A stretch of DNA of 64,000 bases from Chersky-840 sp963811775. GTDB taxonomy: Bacteria; Actinomycetota; Acidimicrobiia; Acidimicrobiales; UBA8190. Location: contig CAWESO010000009.1 in the NCBI GenBank assembly GCA_963811775.1, forward strand, positions 62,001-126,000, given 5' to 3'. The position numbers and the translations under genes were made by a program. Each line of letters opens with the position of its first letter. Position 1 is the stretch's first letter. A model generated the notes under the pieces. The model worked only from the letters and a program-made list of their open reading frames with translations. It did no database searches and was not told the origin of the DNA. Positions 1-8,134 of the stretch are shown here, one piece after another.

Positions 1-1008
1 CGGGACCTGGCCGAGGTGGTGCTCGACGTAGTGGATGGCCTTGCTCCGCAAGGCCTGGTCGGCCGCCGACGCGTCCTGCCCCGGCTTGGTCGGTCCTTTG
101 GTGCAGGCGAAGGACCAGTAGCCGAGCAGGCGCCCGTGATAGGTCTGGTTGCAGTTGGCCGAGGCCAGCGTGATGCCCAGCTGGTCGGACAACAGCTCGG
201 TGTGCGAGAAGCGCGGCAGGGTGTACGCCCACCACGGCGCGAACACGCACAGCGCCGCGATCACCGAGGCCGCGCACAGGCCCAGCCGCTTGCGCCACGC
301 CAGGCCCCGGCACAGCAACCCAGCGGGCGCAGCGAGGAACACCACGAGCAGCACGAGCTCCGACCGGGTCAGCGCGCACAGGACGCATAGGGCACCGAGC
401 AGGGCCGCTCTCAGGATCGAGGGGCGGTGCCACAGCCGGTAGAAGGCCCACACCACCAGGGCCACGAGCGGGACCAGCACCGTCTCGGCCAACAGCGACC
501 CGTCGTCGATGAGGAACACGGGGTACAGCGCGGTGATGCCCGCCGCGATGAGCCCCACGCGCCGTCCGCCGATCTCGCGCCCCGCCATCCCCACCAGCGC
601 CACCGACGCCGACCCGAGCACAGCGCTGTACAGCAACTGCCCGAAGAACGACGTCACGCCCAGCGCGGCGGCCGGCGACAAGACCAGTGTCCACAGCGGC
701 GGATGGCTCGCCCCGGGGGTGATATGGGCGGCGTAGTACAGCGAGTACGGGTCGATGAACCCCTTCCCCGAGGCCAGGTCATTGGCTTGGAGGTGGTAGT
801 AGAGGGCGTCACCGGACACCTGGACGTGGTGCCGGTAGAGGTACAGATAACCAATCCGCATGCCCAGGCCCACCGCCGTCAAGAGCGACAACGGCACCCA
901 CCACGCCCCGGCGCGCTCCGCTGTGCCGGGGCCCGTCGGGGTCGGGCTCGCGGAGATCGCCAAACTCACCGGCACAGTCTCGCTCACCGCCGTTTGCTCC
1001 GAGGGCAC
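1..1008 (-). CDS. ArnT/PMT-like membrane glycosyltransferase (partial, runs off left edge)
   Basis: The minus strand is open from about 1107 to the window edge, giving the first 336 codons of a polytopic membrane protein. After a polar N-terminus there is a first membrane helix (WVPLSLLTAVGLGMRIGYLY). An extracytoplasmic loop with SGDALYYHLQANDLASGKGF follows; its acidic residue near the first helix and the YYH context are typical of GT39/GT83 mannosyl- or aminoarabinosyl-transferases that use polyprenyl-phosphate sugars. Several more hydrophobic helices follow. By family it would glycosylate cell-envelope substrates. The GTG at 1008 is my start choice; no clear Shine-Dalgarno is visible, so the start is uncertain. 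The acceptor cannot be predicted, and the C-terminus is missing. Confidence 0.75.
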   Translation of the reverse strand, partial: MPSEQTAVSETVPVSLAISASPTPTGPGTAERAGAWWVPLSLLTAVGLGMRIGYLYLYRHHVQVSGDALYYHLQANDLASGKGFIDPYSLYYAAHITPGASHPPLWTLVLSPAAALGVTSFFGQLLYSAVLGSASVALVGMAGREIGGRRVGLIAAGITALYPVFLIDDGSLLAETVLVPLVALVVWAFYRLWHRPSILRAALLGALCVLCALTRSELVLLVVFLAAPAGLLCRGLAWRKRLGLCAASVIAALCVFAPWWAYTLPRFSHTELLSDQLGITLASANCNQTYHGRLLGYWSFACTKGPTKPGQDASAADQALRSKAIHYVEHHLGQVP

Positions 1009-1085
1009 CGACGGTCGTCGCCGTCGGCGGGGACCCGGTACGTCTGAGCAGGATGTATCGCCGACGTCGGCTCCGCCGGACGGAT

Positions 1086-1100
1086 CTGACCTACCGTCAG
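1086..1100 (+). promoter_or_regulatory. Shared palindromic operator, copy 1 (CTGAC-N5-GTCAG)
   Basis: CTGACCTACCGTCAG has perfect 5-bp inverted arms around a 5-bp centre and lies 80 bp before the start of the thiolase-fold gene. Similar sites recur at 24085-24099, 27981-27995 and 29492-29506, each in front of acyl-CoA catabolism genes. The regulator is unknown; a TetR-type dimer is my guess. Confidence 0.6.
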
Positions 1101-1179
1101 GTCGCTGCTACCGTGCGCAACGACGCCCGGGAGCGCCGCGCAGCCGCTCTTCGGGCCCGGACCAAAGGAGGATCGTGCG

Positions 1180-2340
1180 ATGAGCCCGGCAGTCGCCTTC
1201 CAAGACGCCACCGCCATCGCCGGCATCGCGCAGACGGCGTTCTCCAAGCACCTCGAGCCCACCGAAGCGGAGCTGGCGTGCACGGTGATCGTCGACGCCT
1301 GTGCGGACGCCGGCATCGACCCCTCGGAGATCGACGCGCTGTGCTCCTACACGATGGAGGCCACCGAGGAGGTCGACATCGTCCGCAACATCGGCTGCGG
1401 GGAGATCACCTTCTTCAGCCAGGTGGGCTACGGCGGCGGGGCGGGCTGCGGCGTCGTGGGACAGGCGGCGCTGGCCGTCGCCAGCGGGCAGGCCGAGGTG
1501 GCCGTGGCCTGGCGGTCCCGCAAGCGCGGCTCCGGGCCGCGGCCCTGGACGAGCACGTCGGTCCAGTTGCGCGTGCCCGGGGCGTGGACTCGGCCCTTCG
1601 GGATGCTGCGGCCCGTCGACGAGATCGCCATGCTGACGCGCCGCTACATGCACGAGTACGGCGCGACCCGCGAGCACCTCGCCAACGTCGCCACGGCGGT
1701 GCGCAAGCACGCCAACATGAACCCCGCCGCCATCATGTACGAGAAGCCGATGAGCCGCGAGGACTACATGGCGTCGCGGTGGGTGTCCGAGCCCCTGTGC
1801 CTGTTCGACAACTGCCTCGAGACCGACGGCGCCCTGGCGTGCGTCATCGTGTCGGCGGAGCGGGCCCGCGACCTGCGCCACCCGCCGGCCTACATCCACG
1901 CCTTCGCCCAGGGCCTCCCGCCCCAGCACCAGACCATGGTCAATTTCTTCAACGACGACCCGCTCACCGGCCCGGCCTGGGCCTGTGCGCGGCGCCTGTG
2001 GGCGAACGCCGCCTTCGGCCCCGAGGACGTCAACGTCGCCCAGATCTACGACGCCTTTTCGCCGCTCATCTTGTTGTCGCTTGAGGGATACGGGTTCTGC
2101 AAGCGCGGCGAGGCCGGCCCCATGACCGAGAACGACAACCTCGAGTGGGAGAAGGGCTCGCTCCCGGTCAACACCGCCGGCGGCGGCCTGTCCGAGGCCT
2201 ATGTCCACGGCTTCAACCTCATCAACGAAGGGGTCAAGCAGATGCGCGGCACCTCCACCGCCCAGGTGGACGGGGCCGAGACCTGCCTCGTGACCTCGGG
2301 CGAAGGCGTGCCCACCAGCGCCCTGCTCCTGCGGCGCTGA
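1180..2340 (+). CDS. Thiolase-fold lipid-transfer protein / steroid side-chain aldolase-like (Ltp2 type)
   Basis: The 386-residue protein has the SCP-x thiolase-like fold without an SCP2 tail. It carries the glycine-rich segment GYGGGAGCGVVGQAALAVASG-like near residues 85-105 and AQIYDAFSP and GGGLSEAYVHG in the C-terminal half. Tyr290 and Tyr341 sit where I recall two tyrosines being catalytic in the steroid side-chain retro-aldolase Ltp2, which has lost ordinary thiolase chemistry. The start is ATG 1180 behind a strong AAAGGAGG. The next gene encodes a Zn-ribbon/OB-fold protein, the usual obligate partner of Ltp enzymes. The likely role is C-C cleavage or acyl transfer on a CoA thioester in the cytoplasm. 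An ordinary thiolase activity is not excluded. Confidence 0.85.
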   Translation: MSPAVAFQDATAIAGIAQTAFSKHLEPTEAELACTVIVDACADAGIDPSEIDALCSYTMEATEEVDIVRNIGCGEITFFSQVGYGGGAGCGVVGQAALAVASGQAEVAVAWRSRKRGSGPRPWTSTSVQLRVPGAWTRPFGMLRPVDEIAMLTRRYMHEYGATREHLANVATAVRKHANMNPAAIMYEKPMSREDYMASRWVSEPLCLFDNCLETDGALACVIVSAERARDLRHPPAYIHAFAQGLPPQHQTMVNFFNDDPLTGPAWACARRLWANAAFGPEDVNVAQIYDAFSPLILLSLEGYGFCKRGEAGPMTENDNLEWEKGSLPVNTAGGGLSEAYVHGFNLINEGVKQMRGTSTAQVDGAETCLVTSGEGVPTSALLLRR

Positions 2341-2374
2341 GCGAGACGTGTTCATCGAATAGGAAGGCGAGAAC

Positions 2375-2872
2375 ATGAGCAACGCAGCGGCGTTCTCCGG
2401 AGGATACGTGGCCAACCGCGGCCCGTCGGAGGACGGCTTTCTCATGCCGGCCGTGGACGAGGAGGGTTCCTTCTTCTGGGAAGGAACGCTGGCAGGCGAA
2501 TTGCGCATCCAGGTCTGCGAGTCCTGCGGCAAGCTCCGCCATCCGCCCCGCCCCATGTGCCCCTGGTGCCGGTCGACGGCCCGAGGGTGGCAGCGCGTCG
2601 AAGGCAAAGGCACCATCTGGTCCTTCGTGGTGCCCCATCCGCCGCTGCTCCAGCCGTACTCGAGCCTCGCCCCCTACAACGTGATCGTCGTCGCCCTCGA
2701 CGAACATCCCACCATCCGGTTCGTGGGGAACCTGGTGAGCGGCCCCGAGGGCGAGCTGAACGAGATCGACCCCGACTCGATCCGCATCGGCGAGCCGGTC
2801 GAGGTCGTCTTCAAGCGCTTCCGTCGCGCCGACGGCAGTGAAGAGGCGCTCCCCTTCTGGGTGCGCGCCTAG
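2375..2872 (+). CDS. Zn-ribbon / OB-fold (DUF35) partner of the Ltp-like enzyme
   Basis: The 165-residue protein contains a rubredoxin-like zinc ribbon: CESCGKLRHPPRPMCPWC gives C-x2-C-x10-C-x2-C at about residues 49-66. An OB-fold follows (GKGTIWSFVVPHPP onward). DUF35 proteins bind acyl-CoA and form stable complexes with thiolase-superfamily enzymes such as Ltp2 and the ChsH hydratases. The start is ATG 2375 with AGGAAGG upstream, 34 bp after the preceding stop, so the two genes form one transcription unit. The C-terminus abuts a strong hairpin at 2897-2936. Confidence 0.88.
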   Translation: MSNAAAFSGGYVANRGPSEDGFLMPAVDEEGSFFWEGTLAGELRIQVCESCGKLRHPPRPMCPWCRSTARGWQRVEGKGTIWSFVVPHPPLLQPYSSLAPYNVIVVALDEHPTIRFVGNLVSGPEGELNEIDPDSIRIGEPVEVVFKRFRRADGSEEALPFWVRA

Positions 2873-2896
2873 CACCACGGCGCGCCGGCGGGGTCA

Positions 2897-2936
2897 CGCC
2901 ATCCGGGCCTACGCCGTGGCGCAGGCCCGGATGGCG
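2897..2936. terminator. Bidirectional hairpin terminator candidate
   Basis: A perfect 14-bp inverted repeat (CGCCATCCGGGCCT at 2897-2910 and its complement at 2923-2936) encloses a 12-nt loop. It lies between the convergent DUF35 and nucleosidase genes and includes the last codons and stop of the nucleosidase gene. No T-run follows, as is common in high-G+C genomes. Confidence 0.6.
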
Positions 2937-3661
2937 GCGTCGGCCGCGGCCTCGGTGGCGAGCAACGCACCCTCGGCCAGTTTGGCCATGGCTTCGACCC
3001 GTTCGGGGTGTTCGGCAAAGAAGCGCTCGATGGCCTCGTTGTTGGGCGACCCGTCCATGTTGGAGAGGTGGAACACCTCTTCGTCGACACTCCCGTCCGT
3101 GGCTCGGTCGCTAATGACCCGGAACACCGACCAGGGAATGCCCCGGGCCTCGCACAGCGCCGCGATCGCCGCGGTCTCCATGTCGAGCGACACCACCCCC
3201 CGGGCCCGCAGGCCGGCGATGAAGTCCAGATCGGTGTTGAAGTTGTCCGAGGTCCACATGATCCCGCTCGGCGTGCCACCGCCCAGCGGCGTGGGCCGGA
3301 ACTCGGCCCCGGTGTCGCCGTTCATGACCACCTCGGGAAGGACGAGCGTGCCGATCGGCGTCTCGTTCTCCACCGCGCCGGTGATGCCCACCACCACCAC
3401 CCGCCCCACCGGCACGGCGTCGAGGAGGGCGGTGGTGCCGGCCGTGGCGAATTCGGTGCCCATGCCCGTGACGATGGCGACGACCGGGCTGCCGCCGAGC
3501 GTCCCGGTGTGAACCGCCATGGCGCCATCACCATCACCGACGAGATCGCCGAGGGTCGTCTCTTCCAACCCGAGCTTCCTCGTCAGGGGCTCGAGCTCCA
3601 GGGGCATGGCACAGATGAAGGCGGTGGCTGCGGTCGGGGCGGATCTCGGCGTCGGAGTCAT
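2909..3661 (-). CDS. 5'-methylthioadenosine/S-adenosylhomocysteine nucleosidase family protein
   Basis: The 250-residue protein belongs to the PNP/UDP phosphorylase superfamily. It opens with FICAMPLELEPL, as in MTA/SAH nucleosidases. It has the glycine-rich strand VVAIVTGMGTEFA, the substrate-binding VVSLDMETAAIAALCE (Met161, Glu162) and the likely catalytic aspartate in VISDRATDG (Asp185). The family hydrolyses N-glycosidic bonds of MTA, SAH or futalosine in the cytosol; which substrate applies here cannot be read from sequence. I chose ATG 3661 (MTPTPRS). A GTG two codons earlier is possible, and the longer reading frame upstream lacks homology-like features. It lies downstream of the YhhN-like gene. 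Confidence 0.8.
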   Translation of the reverse strand: MTPTPRSAPTAATAFICAMPLELEPLTRKLGLEETTLGDLVGDGDGAMAVHTGTLGGSPVVAIVTGMGTEFATAGTTALLDAVPVGRVVVVGITGAVENETPIGTLVLPEVVMNGDTGAEFRPTPLGGGTPSGIMWTSDNFNTDLDFIAGLRARGVVSLDMETAAIAALCEARGIPWSVFRVISDRATDGSVDEEVFHLSNMDGSPNNEAIERFFAEHPERVEAMAKLAEGALLATEAAADAAIRACATA

Positions 3662-3714
3662 GGCCACAGCCTGCCCCACCGACGGTCGCCGCACCTGAGC
3701 GCCGTCCCCCCTCC

Positions 3715-4353
3715 TCAGTGCAGGAGCGACAGGACCAGCCCGGCCTGCCCCAGGTGGTAGGTGACCATGATGCCGAGATCGGCGGCGGGAAAGGGCCGGA
3801 CGAACCGGTTCCACGCGATCATGGCGTCCGACGTGACGAACAGCGCGGCGCCGACCCCGGCGAGGACGTTGCCCGTCGCCCAGGCGGTGGCGAGCATCAC
3901 CGAGATCACCACCATGTACAGCGCCACCGGGACGATGAGCTCACGACTCTGGCCCAGCGCGCCCAGGATGCGGCGCCCCAGGGGGGCGACGAGCACCACC
4001 ACGACGACGCCGGCCACGGCGAAGGCGACGCCCCCTGGTCCGTGGGTCCAGAAACCGGCGACGTAGCAGAGGTGGCCGACCAGGAAGGCGCCCAGCCCGG
4101 CGACGAACCGGTCGGTGCGGAGCATGAGCAAGACGTCGCCGACCAGCGAGCACGCCAGCGCGGCCAGGAACCAGCCGCGTCTCGTGCCCGCGTCGTGGGC
4201 CGGCGTCAGCGCGGCGGTCGTGGCGATGAGGGCGACGAGCGTCGCCGGCTTGCACAGGTACTCGAGCCCGATGCTCTTGCGCGCCCGCGCCGTCCAGTCA
4301 CCGACGGCGAAGAGCCCGGCGACGACCAGGAAGGCCAGCGCGGCTCCCGTCAC
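3715..4353 (-). CDS. YhhN/TMEM86-family membrane protein (lysoplasmalogenase-like)
   Basis: The 212-residue protein has about seven or eight hydrophobic helices. It shows the family hallmarks CKPATLVALIA near residue 35, CSLVGDVLLML near residue 90 and VTSDAMIAWNRF near residue 180, with conserved acidic residues in membrane-facing motifs. Animal TMEM86 members hydrolyse the vinyl-ether bond of lysoplasmalogens; the bacterial role is poorly known. It starts 20 bp after the crotonase stop and probably shares its transcript. Confidence 0.82.
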   Translation of the reverse strand: MTGAALAFLVVAGLFAVGDWTARARKSIGLEYLCKPATLVALIATTAALTPAHDAGTRRGWFLAALACSLVGDVLLMLRTDRFVAGLGAFLVGHLCYVAGFWTHGPGGVAFAVAGVVVVVLVAPLGRRILGALGQSRELIVPVALYMVVISVMLATAWATGNVLAGVGAALFVTSDAMIAWNRFVRPFPAADLGIMVTYHLGQAGLVLSLLH

Positions 4354-4372
4354 CGACCAGCCCCTGCACCGG

Positions 4373-5125
4373 TCACGCTGACGCCGACCACCCGATGGGA
4401 CCGAGCTTCTGGGCCATCGACGCCATGGCCGCCTTCTCGCGCTGCCACACCTCGGCGATCCGTGCCGGGAACCCGTCGCGCAACAGGGCCTTGTTCGCCA
4501 CCAACGCCTCCACGTTGTGTGTCGCCAGCGACCGGGCCACGGTCAAGGCCTGTGCCAGGGCCTCGCCCGCGGGCGAGCTCGCCAGGGCGAACCCGATGTC
4601 GACGGCACTCTCGGCGCTCAAGGCCGAGCCCGACAGCATCAACCACGACGCCTGCTGCGGACCCACACGCCGCGGAAGCAGCCAGCTGCTGCCTGCCTCG
4701 GCACACGTGCCCAGGGTCACGAAGGGCATGCGGATCTGGGCTTCTTGGTCCACGATGACGAGATCGCAGTGCAAGAGCAAGGTGGCACCGAACCCCACGG
4801 CCAGCCCGTTGACCGCGGCCACGAGCGGCTTCGGAAAGCGGGCCAGGCAGTCGAGGAGGGGATCGAAGTCGACGCCGAGCTCCGCGCTCCCCCCGGGCCG
4901 GCTCATCTCGTTGAGATCGACGCCGGCGGAGAACGCCCGCCCTCTCCCTGTCACCACGCACACGGCGATGGCAGGGTCCTCGGCGATGGCGTCGAGCTGT
5001 GCCTTCAGGGCGCGATACCCCTCGGCGGTGAAGGCGTTGAGCTTGGTCGGTCGATCGAGCACGAGGACACGCACGTTGTCGTGGTCCTCGACCGACACTG
5101 CATATCCCGGCGTCGACTCACTCAC
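4373..5125 (-). CDS. Enoyl-CoA hydratase/isomerase (crotonase) family protein
   Basis: The 250-residue protein has crotonase signatures: DRPTKLNAFT at about 25-34, the first oxyanion-hole segment GRGRAFSAGVDLNEM near 60-75, and VAAVNGLAVGFGATLLLHCD near 103-122. The usual second catalytic glutamate region reads TLGTCAEAGSSWLLPR, so an acidic residue is retained. It acts on acyl-CoA thioesters in the cytosol; substrate unknown. The GTG at 5125 follows GGAGGGTGAGAG. It diverges from the next crotonase gene and probably shares a bidirectional promoter in the 129-bp gap. Confidence 0.85.
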   Translation of the reverse strand: MSESTPGYAVSVEDHDNVRVLVLDRPTKLNAFTAEGYRALKAQLDAIAEDPAIAVCVVTGRGRAFSAGVDLNEMSRPGGSAELGVDFDPLLDCLARFPKPLVAAVNGLAVGFGATLLLHCDLVIVDQEAQIRMPFVTLGTCAEAGSSWLLPRRVGPQQASWLMLSGSALSAESAVDIGFALASSPAGEALAQALTVARSLATHNVEALVANKALLRDGFPARIAEVWQREKAAMASMAQKLGPIGWSASA

Positions 5126-5254
5126 CTCTCACCCTCCTGGACACGGTGGTCGACTGCCTAAGCTAGGGCGCCGAGCCAGCACCCACATGGGTGGCGACCG
5201 AGGCGGGCACACGAGGTGGCGGGGGACACCTCGCATGGGGAGAGTGCGACGGCC

Positions 5255-6091
5255 ATGACCGGGACATCGAACGCGCCGGGCGGGACCGAGGACGTGGTGG
5301 TGGACCGGCCGCGGCGCGACGTGGCACTCGTCACGCTCAACCGCCCGGATCGGTTGAACGCCCTCACCTCCGAGATGCTGGCGCAGATCTACGACACCTT
5401 CGAGACGCTGGGCCGCGACGCGACGTGCCGGGTCATCATCGTCACCGGTGCCGGACGGGGATTCTGCGCCGGCGACGACCTTCGCGACTACCACCCGCCG
5501 CACTGGGTGCCGCAGGACGTCGGCCTGTTCCACTCCCACATGTACCAGCAGAAGTACGTGGCGGAACTGGTCCCGCGTACGCGCGCCCTCCCCCAGCCCG
5601 TCATCGCGGCCGTCAACGGGCCGGCTGCGGGAGCCGGGTACGCGCTCGCGTTGGGTGCGGATCTGCGCCTGGCTTCGGCATCGGCCGTGTTCGTCGACGC
5701 GTTCGTCAAGATCGGTGCGTCGGGCGCCGAGATGGGCCTGAGCTGGCTCCTCCAGCGGATCGTGGGAGCCACGCGTGCGGCCGAGCTCGTGTTGACGGGC
5801 CGACGGGTGGACGCCGACGAAGCGGCCCGGATCGGGCTCGTCCTCGAGACGGTCCCCGACGGCGCGGTGGTCGATGCCGCGCTCGCCCTCGCCGAACAGA
5901 TCGTCGTCAACACGCCCATGGGAACGTGGATGGGCAAGGCCACCTTGTGGTCGAACCTCGAGATCTCGAGCCTGGAAGCGGCCATCGACCTCGAGGCGCG
6001 CACCCAGATCCTCACCCTCGGGACCGACGACGCGCGCGAACAGCTCCAGGCATACCGGGAGGGCCGGCCCGCCCGCTACACCAACCACTAG
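5255..6091 (+). CDS. Enoyl-CoA hydratase/isomerase (crotonase) family protein
   Basis: The 278-residue crotonase has NRPDRLNALTSEM, GAGRGFCAGDDLRDY and VIAAVNGPAAGAGYALALGAD. Its active-site segment IGASGAEMGLSWLLQR retains the glutamate expected for hydratase or isomerase chemistry. I chose ATG 5255 (MTGTSNAPGG); a GTG 39 bp upstream is possible. It is divergent from the preceding crotonase and only distantly similar to it, so the two probably act on different acyl-CoA intermediates of the same or related pathways. Confidence 0.85.
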   Translation: MTGTSNAPGGTEDVVVDRPRRDVALVTLNRPDRLNALTSEMLAQIYDTFETLGRDATCRVIIVTGAGRGFCAGDDLRDYHPPHWVPQDVGLFHSHMYQQKYVAELVPRTRALPQPVIAAVNGPAAGAGYALALGADLRLASASAVFVDAFVKIGASGAEMGLSWLLQRIVGATRAAELVLTGRRVDADEAARIGLVLETVPDGAVVDAALALAEQIVVNTPMGTWMGKATLWSNLEISSLEAAIDLEARTQILTLGTDDAREQLQAYREGRPARYTNH

Positions 6092-6208
6092 TTCGACCGC
6101 GCGTGGCGCCGTGAGCGTGACCGATCGTCCCCTCCGTGTCGGCCAACACCGGCACAACGACTCCGATATCAGTTCGGGCCAGGGCGGCCAGGACTACGCT
6201 CGCTCGGT

Positions 6209-7159
6209 GTGAGCGACACCTCGCAAGGCGAGGGTTGGTGGTTGGCATCCGACGGGAAGTGGTATCCACCGCACACCCACCCGTCGGTGACACAGGTTCC
6301 GCCGCCACCTCGGTATCCGGCGCCGAGCGCGCCCCCGACACCCTCGTACGACGATCCATCGGGGTACCCCATCGGTCCGAGCGATCCGCCACCGGGCCCT
6401 GACGCCGCGACTGCGTATCCTCCGCCGAGCCAACCGGCGACCCCGGGATACGCGCCGCCGGCGGGTTACGAGTCACCACCGGGTTACGGGTCGCCCGCCG
6501 GTTACCCCACCCCGCCCGGATACGGGCCGCCGCCCGGATACGCGCCCCCGCCCGGATACGCGCCCCCGCCCGGGTACGGGCCCCCACCCGGTTACGCCGC
6601 GCCGCCCGGGTACGGGCCGCCGCCGGGATACGGGCCACCGCCCGCGTATGGGCCTCCCACCGGGCCACAGGTCCTCGTCGACGCCGTCATCCACCAACCG
6701 CTGGCGCCGTGGTGGAAGCGCCTCATCGCCATCATCCTCGACGGCGTGGTGGTGTTCTTCGCCATCCTCGTCATCGCCCTCATCCTCGCCGCGGTGTTCC
6801 GGAACAACGCCAACACGGCCAACGGGCAAACGACGTCGGGCGCATCACGTTTCGGCGCGCTGTTCGGGGCATGGCTGGTGTTGTCGGTGCCCTCGGCCAT
6901 CTACTTCGCCATCATGAACGGCTCTCGTCGGGGCCAGACGGTCGGGAAGATGGCGCTCGGCATCGCGGTGCGAGACGCGCGCACTGGTGAGCCCATCGGC
7001 TTCTGGCGCGCCCTGGGCCGCTACCTCATCACCCGCGTCTTCGCCGTGGCGCTGTATGTCCCCTACATCCTCGACTCACTCGCCCCCTTGTGGGACGGCC
7101 GGCGCCAGGCGTGGCACGACAAGGTCGCCCACTCGGTCGTCATCGACCTGAAACCCTGA
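6209..7159 (+). CDS. RDD-family membrane protein with PPGY-repeat N-terminal tail
   Basis: The 316-residue protein has three parts. The N-terminus reads GEGWWLASDGKWYPP (residues 8-22), a tryptophan-rich motif typical of Acidimicrobiia membrane proteins. Residues about 50-152 are a low-complexity tail with roughly ten PPGYG/PPPGYA units. The C-terminal RDD domain begins at PWWKRLIAIILDG, has about three helices, and ends with WHDKVAHSVVI. RDD proteins are small membrane proteins, some linked to transport or stress. The flexible proline/tyrosine tail probably lies in the cytoplasm. The start is GTG 6209 and SD is weak. The next gene, 37 bp on, also begins with a tryptophan-rich motif. Confidence 0.82.
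   Translation: MSDTSQGEGWWLASDGKWYPPHTHPSVTQVPPPPRYPAPSAPPTPSYDDPSGYPIGPSDPPPGPDAATAYPPPSQPATPGYAPPAGYESPPGYGSPAGYPTPPGYGPPPGYAPPPGYAPPPGYGPPPGYAAPPGYGPPPGYGPPPAYGPPTGPQVLVDAVIHQPLAPWWKRLIAIILDGVVVFFAILVIALILAAVFRNNANTANGQTTSGASRFGALFGAWLVLSVPSAIYFAIMNGSRRGQTVGKMALGIAVRDARTGEPIGFWRALGRYLITRVFAVALYVPYILDSLAPLWDGRRQAWHDKVAHSVVIDLKP
6430..6660 (+). repeat. Tandem PPGYG/PPGYA codon repeat
   Basis: Imperfect 15-bp units encoding P-P-G-Y-G/A are repeated about ten times inside the RDD gene, with the cleanest units between about 6515 and 6650. Synonymous differences between copies suggest an old array rather than a recently expanded one. Confidence 0.8.
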
Positions 7160-7196
7160 CCCGGTCGCGCCCGGGAAAGACCGTTCGCGGCGGGCC

Positions 7197-8090
7197 ATGA
7201 TCTCTCCCACCTCACCGCCGTCACGAGGCTGGCCCGCGATGGGGCCGATGCCGGGCTGGTACGCGGACCCGTGGGGCGCGGCGCCGTGGCGATGGTGGGA
7301 CGGCTACCGGTGGACTCCCTACCTCGCGGGCTACGGCCACCCGATCCCTCAGGTCGCGCCAGCGTGGGAGTTCGTGGCCAAGGGACCGGGCATCAAAGGG
7401 GGCGGCATCGCCGCGATCGGGGCCGGAGCCGGCCTCGTCGGATCGATCGCGGTGGCCATCGTGTTCTTCGCCGCCAACTCCGGGCACCTCGACGCCCGCA
7501 ACCCGTGGTACATGCTCGCCAGCCAACTGGCGTTGTGGGCCGGATTCCTCGGTGCGGTGGTCGTGGCCTCGGCGCGCAACGGGACACGCAGTCTGCCTCG
7601 CGACTATGGGCTCTCGTGGCCCCGCTGGCACGACCTGACGACCGGTGTCGCCGGAGGCGTCCTCGGCCGCCTGCCGTCGACACTCATCCTCGTGCTCATC
7701 GTGCTCGCCACCAACGGGTTCGACAAGCCCAGCAGCGCGGGGCGCCAGATCGACGGCACCACCCCCGAGGGCACGGCGGGGTGGACCATCCTCGGGCTCT
7801 TCCTCGTGGTCGGCGCGCCGTTCGTCGAGGAACTGCTCTTCCGGGGGCTGATCCAGGGCGCCTTCACGCGGCGTCTCGGGGTCACCCCCGCCATCTACGT
7901 GACGGCCCTGATCTTCTCGTTCGCCCACATCCTGAACGAAGGCCCCTTCGCGCCCTTGATCCTCTTCCCCACCGCGCTCATCCTGGGATACCTGCGGCAC
8001 CGGTCCGGGAAGCTCGCACCGGGGATGATCGCCCACTCGACGTTCAACGCCGTCGCCTTCGGCCTCCTCCTGGTGCCGGCCTTTCGCTGA
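7197..8090 (+). CDS. CPBP-family intramembrane glutamic endopeptidase
   Basis: The 297-residue polytopic protein carries the three CPBP/Abi active-site motifs in order: EELLFRG (Glu211, Glu212, Arg216), FSFAH (Phe240, His244) and HSTFN (His280, Asn284). The family comprises membrane-embedded prenyl-protein-processing or related proteases. The N-terminus has a DUF2510-like tryptophan motif, GWYADPWGAAPWRWWDGYRW, at residues 20-39. ATG 7197 is 37 bp after the RDD gene, so the two probably form an operon. Substrate unknown. Confidence 0.87.
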   Translation: MISPTSPPSRGWPAMGPMPGWYADPWGAAPWRWWDGYRWTPYLAGYGHPIPQVAPAWEFVAKGPGIKGGGIAAIGAGAGLVGSIAVAIVFFAANSGHLDARNPWYMLASQLALWAGFLGAVVVASARNGTRSLPRDYGLSWPRWHDLTTGVAGGVLGRLPSTLILVLIVLATNGFDKPSSAGRQIDGTTPEGTAGWTILGLFLVVGAPFVEELLFRGLIQGAFTRRLGVTPAIYVTALIFSFAHILNEGPFAPLILFPTALILGYLRHRSGKLAPGMIAHSTFNAVAFGLLLVPAFR

Positions 8091-8134
8091 CGCTCGACTG
8101 CTCGACTGCCGGCGTCCCCGCCTCTCGAAGGCAG

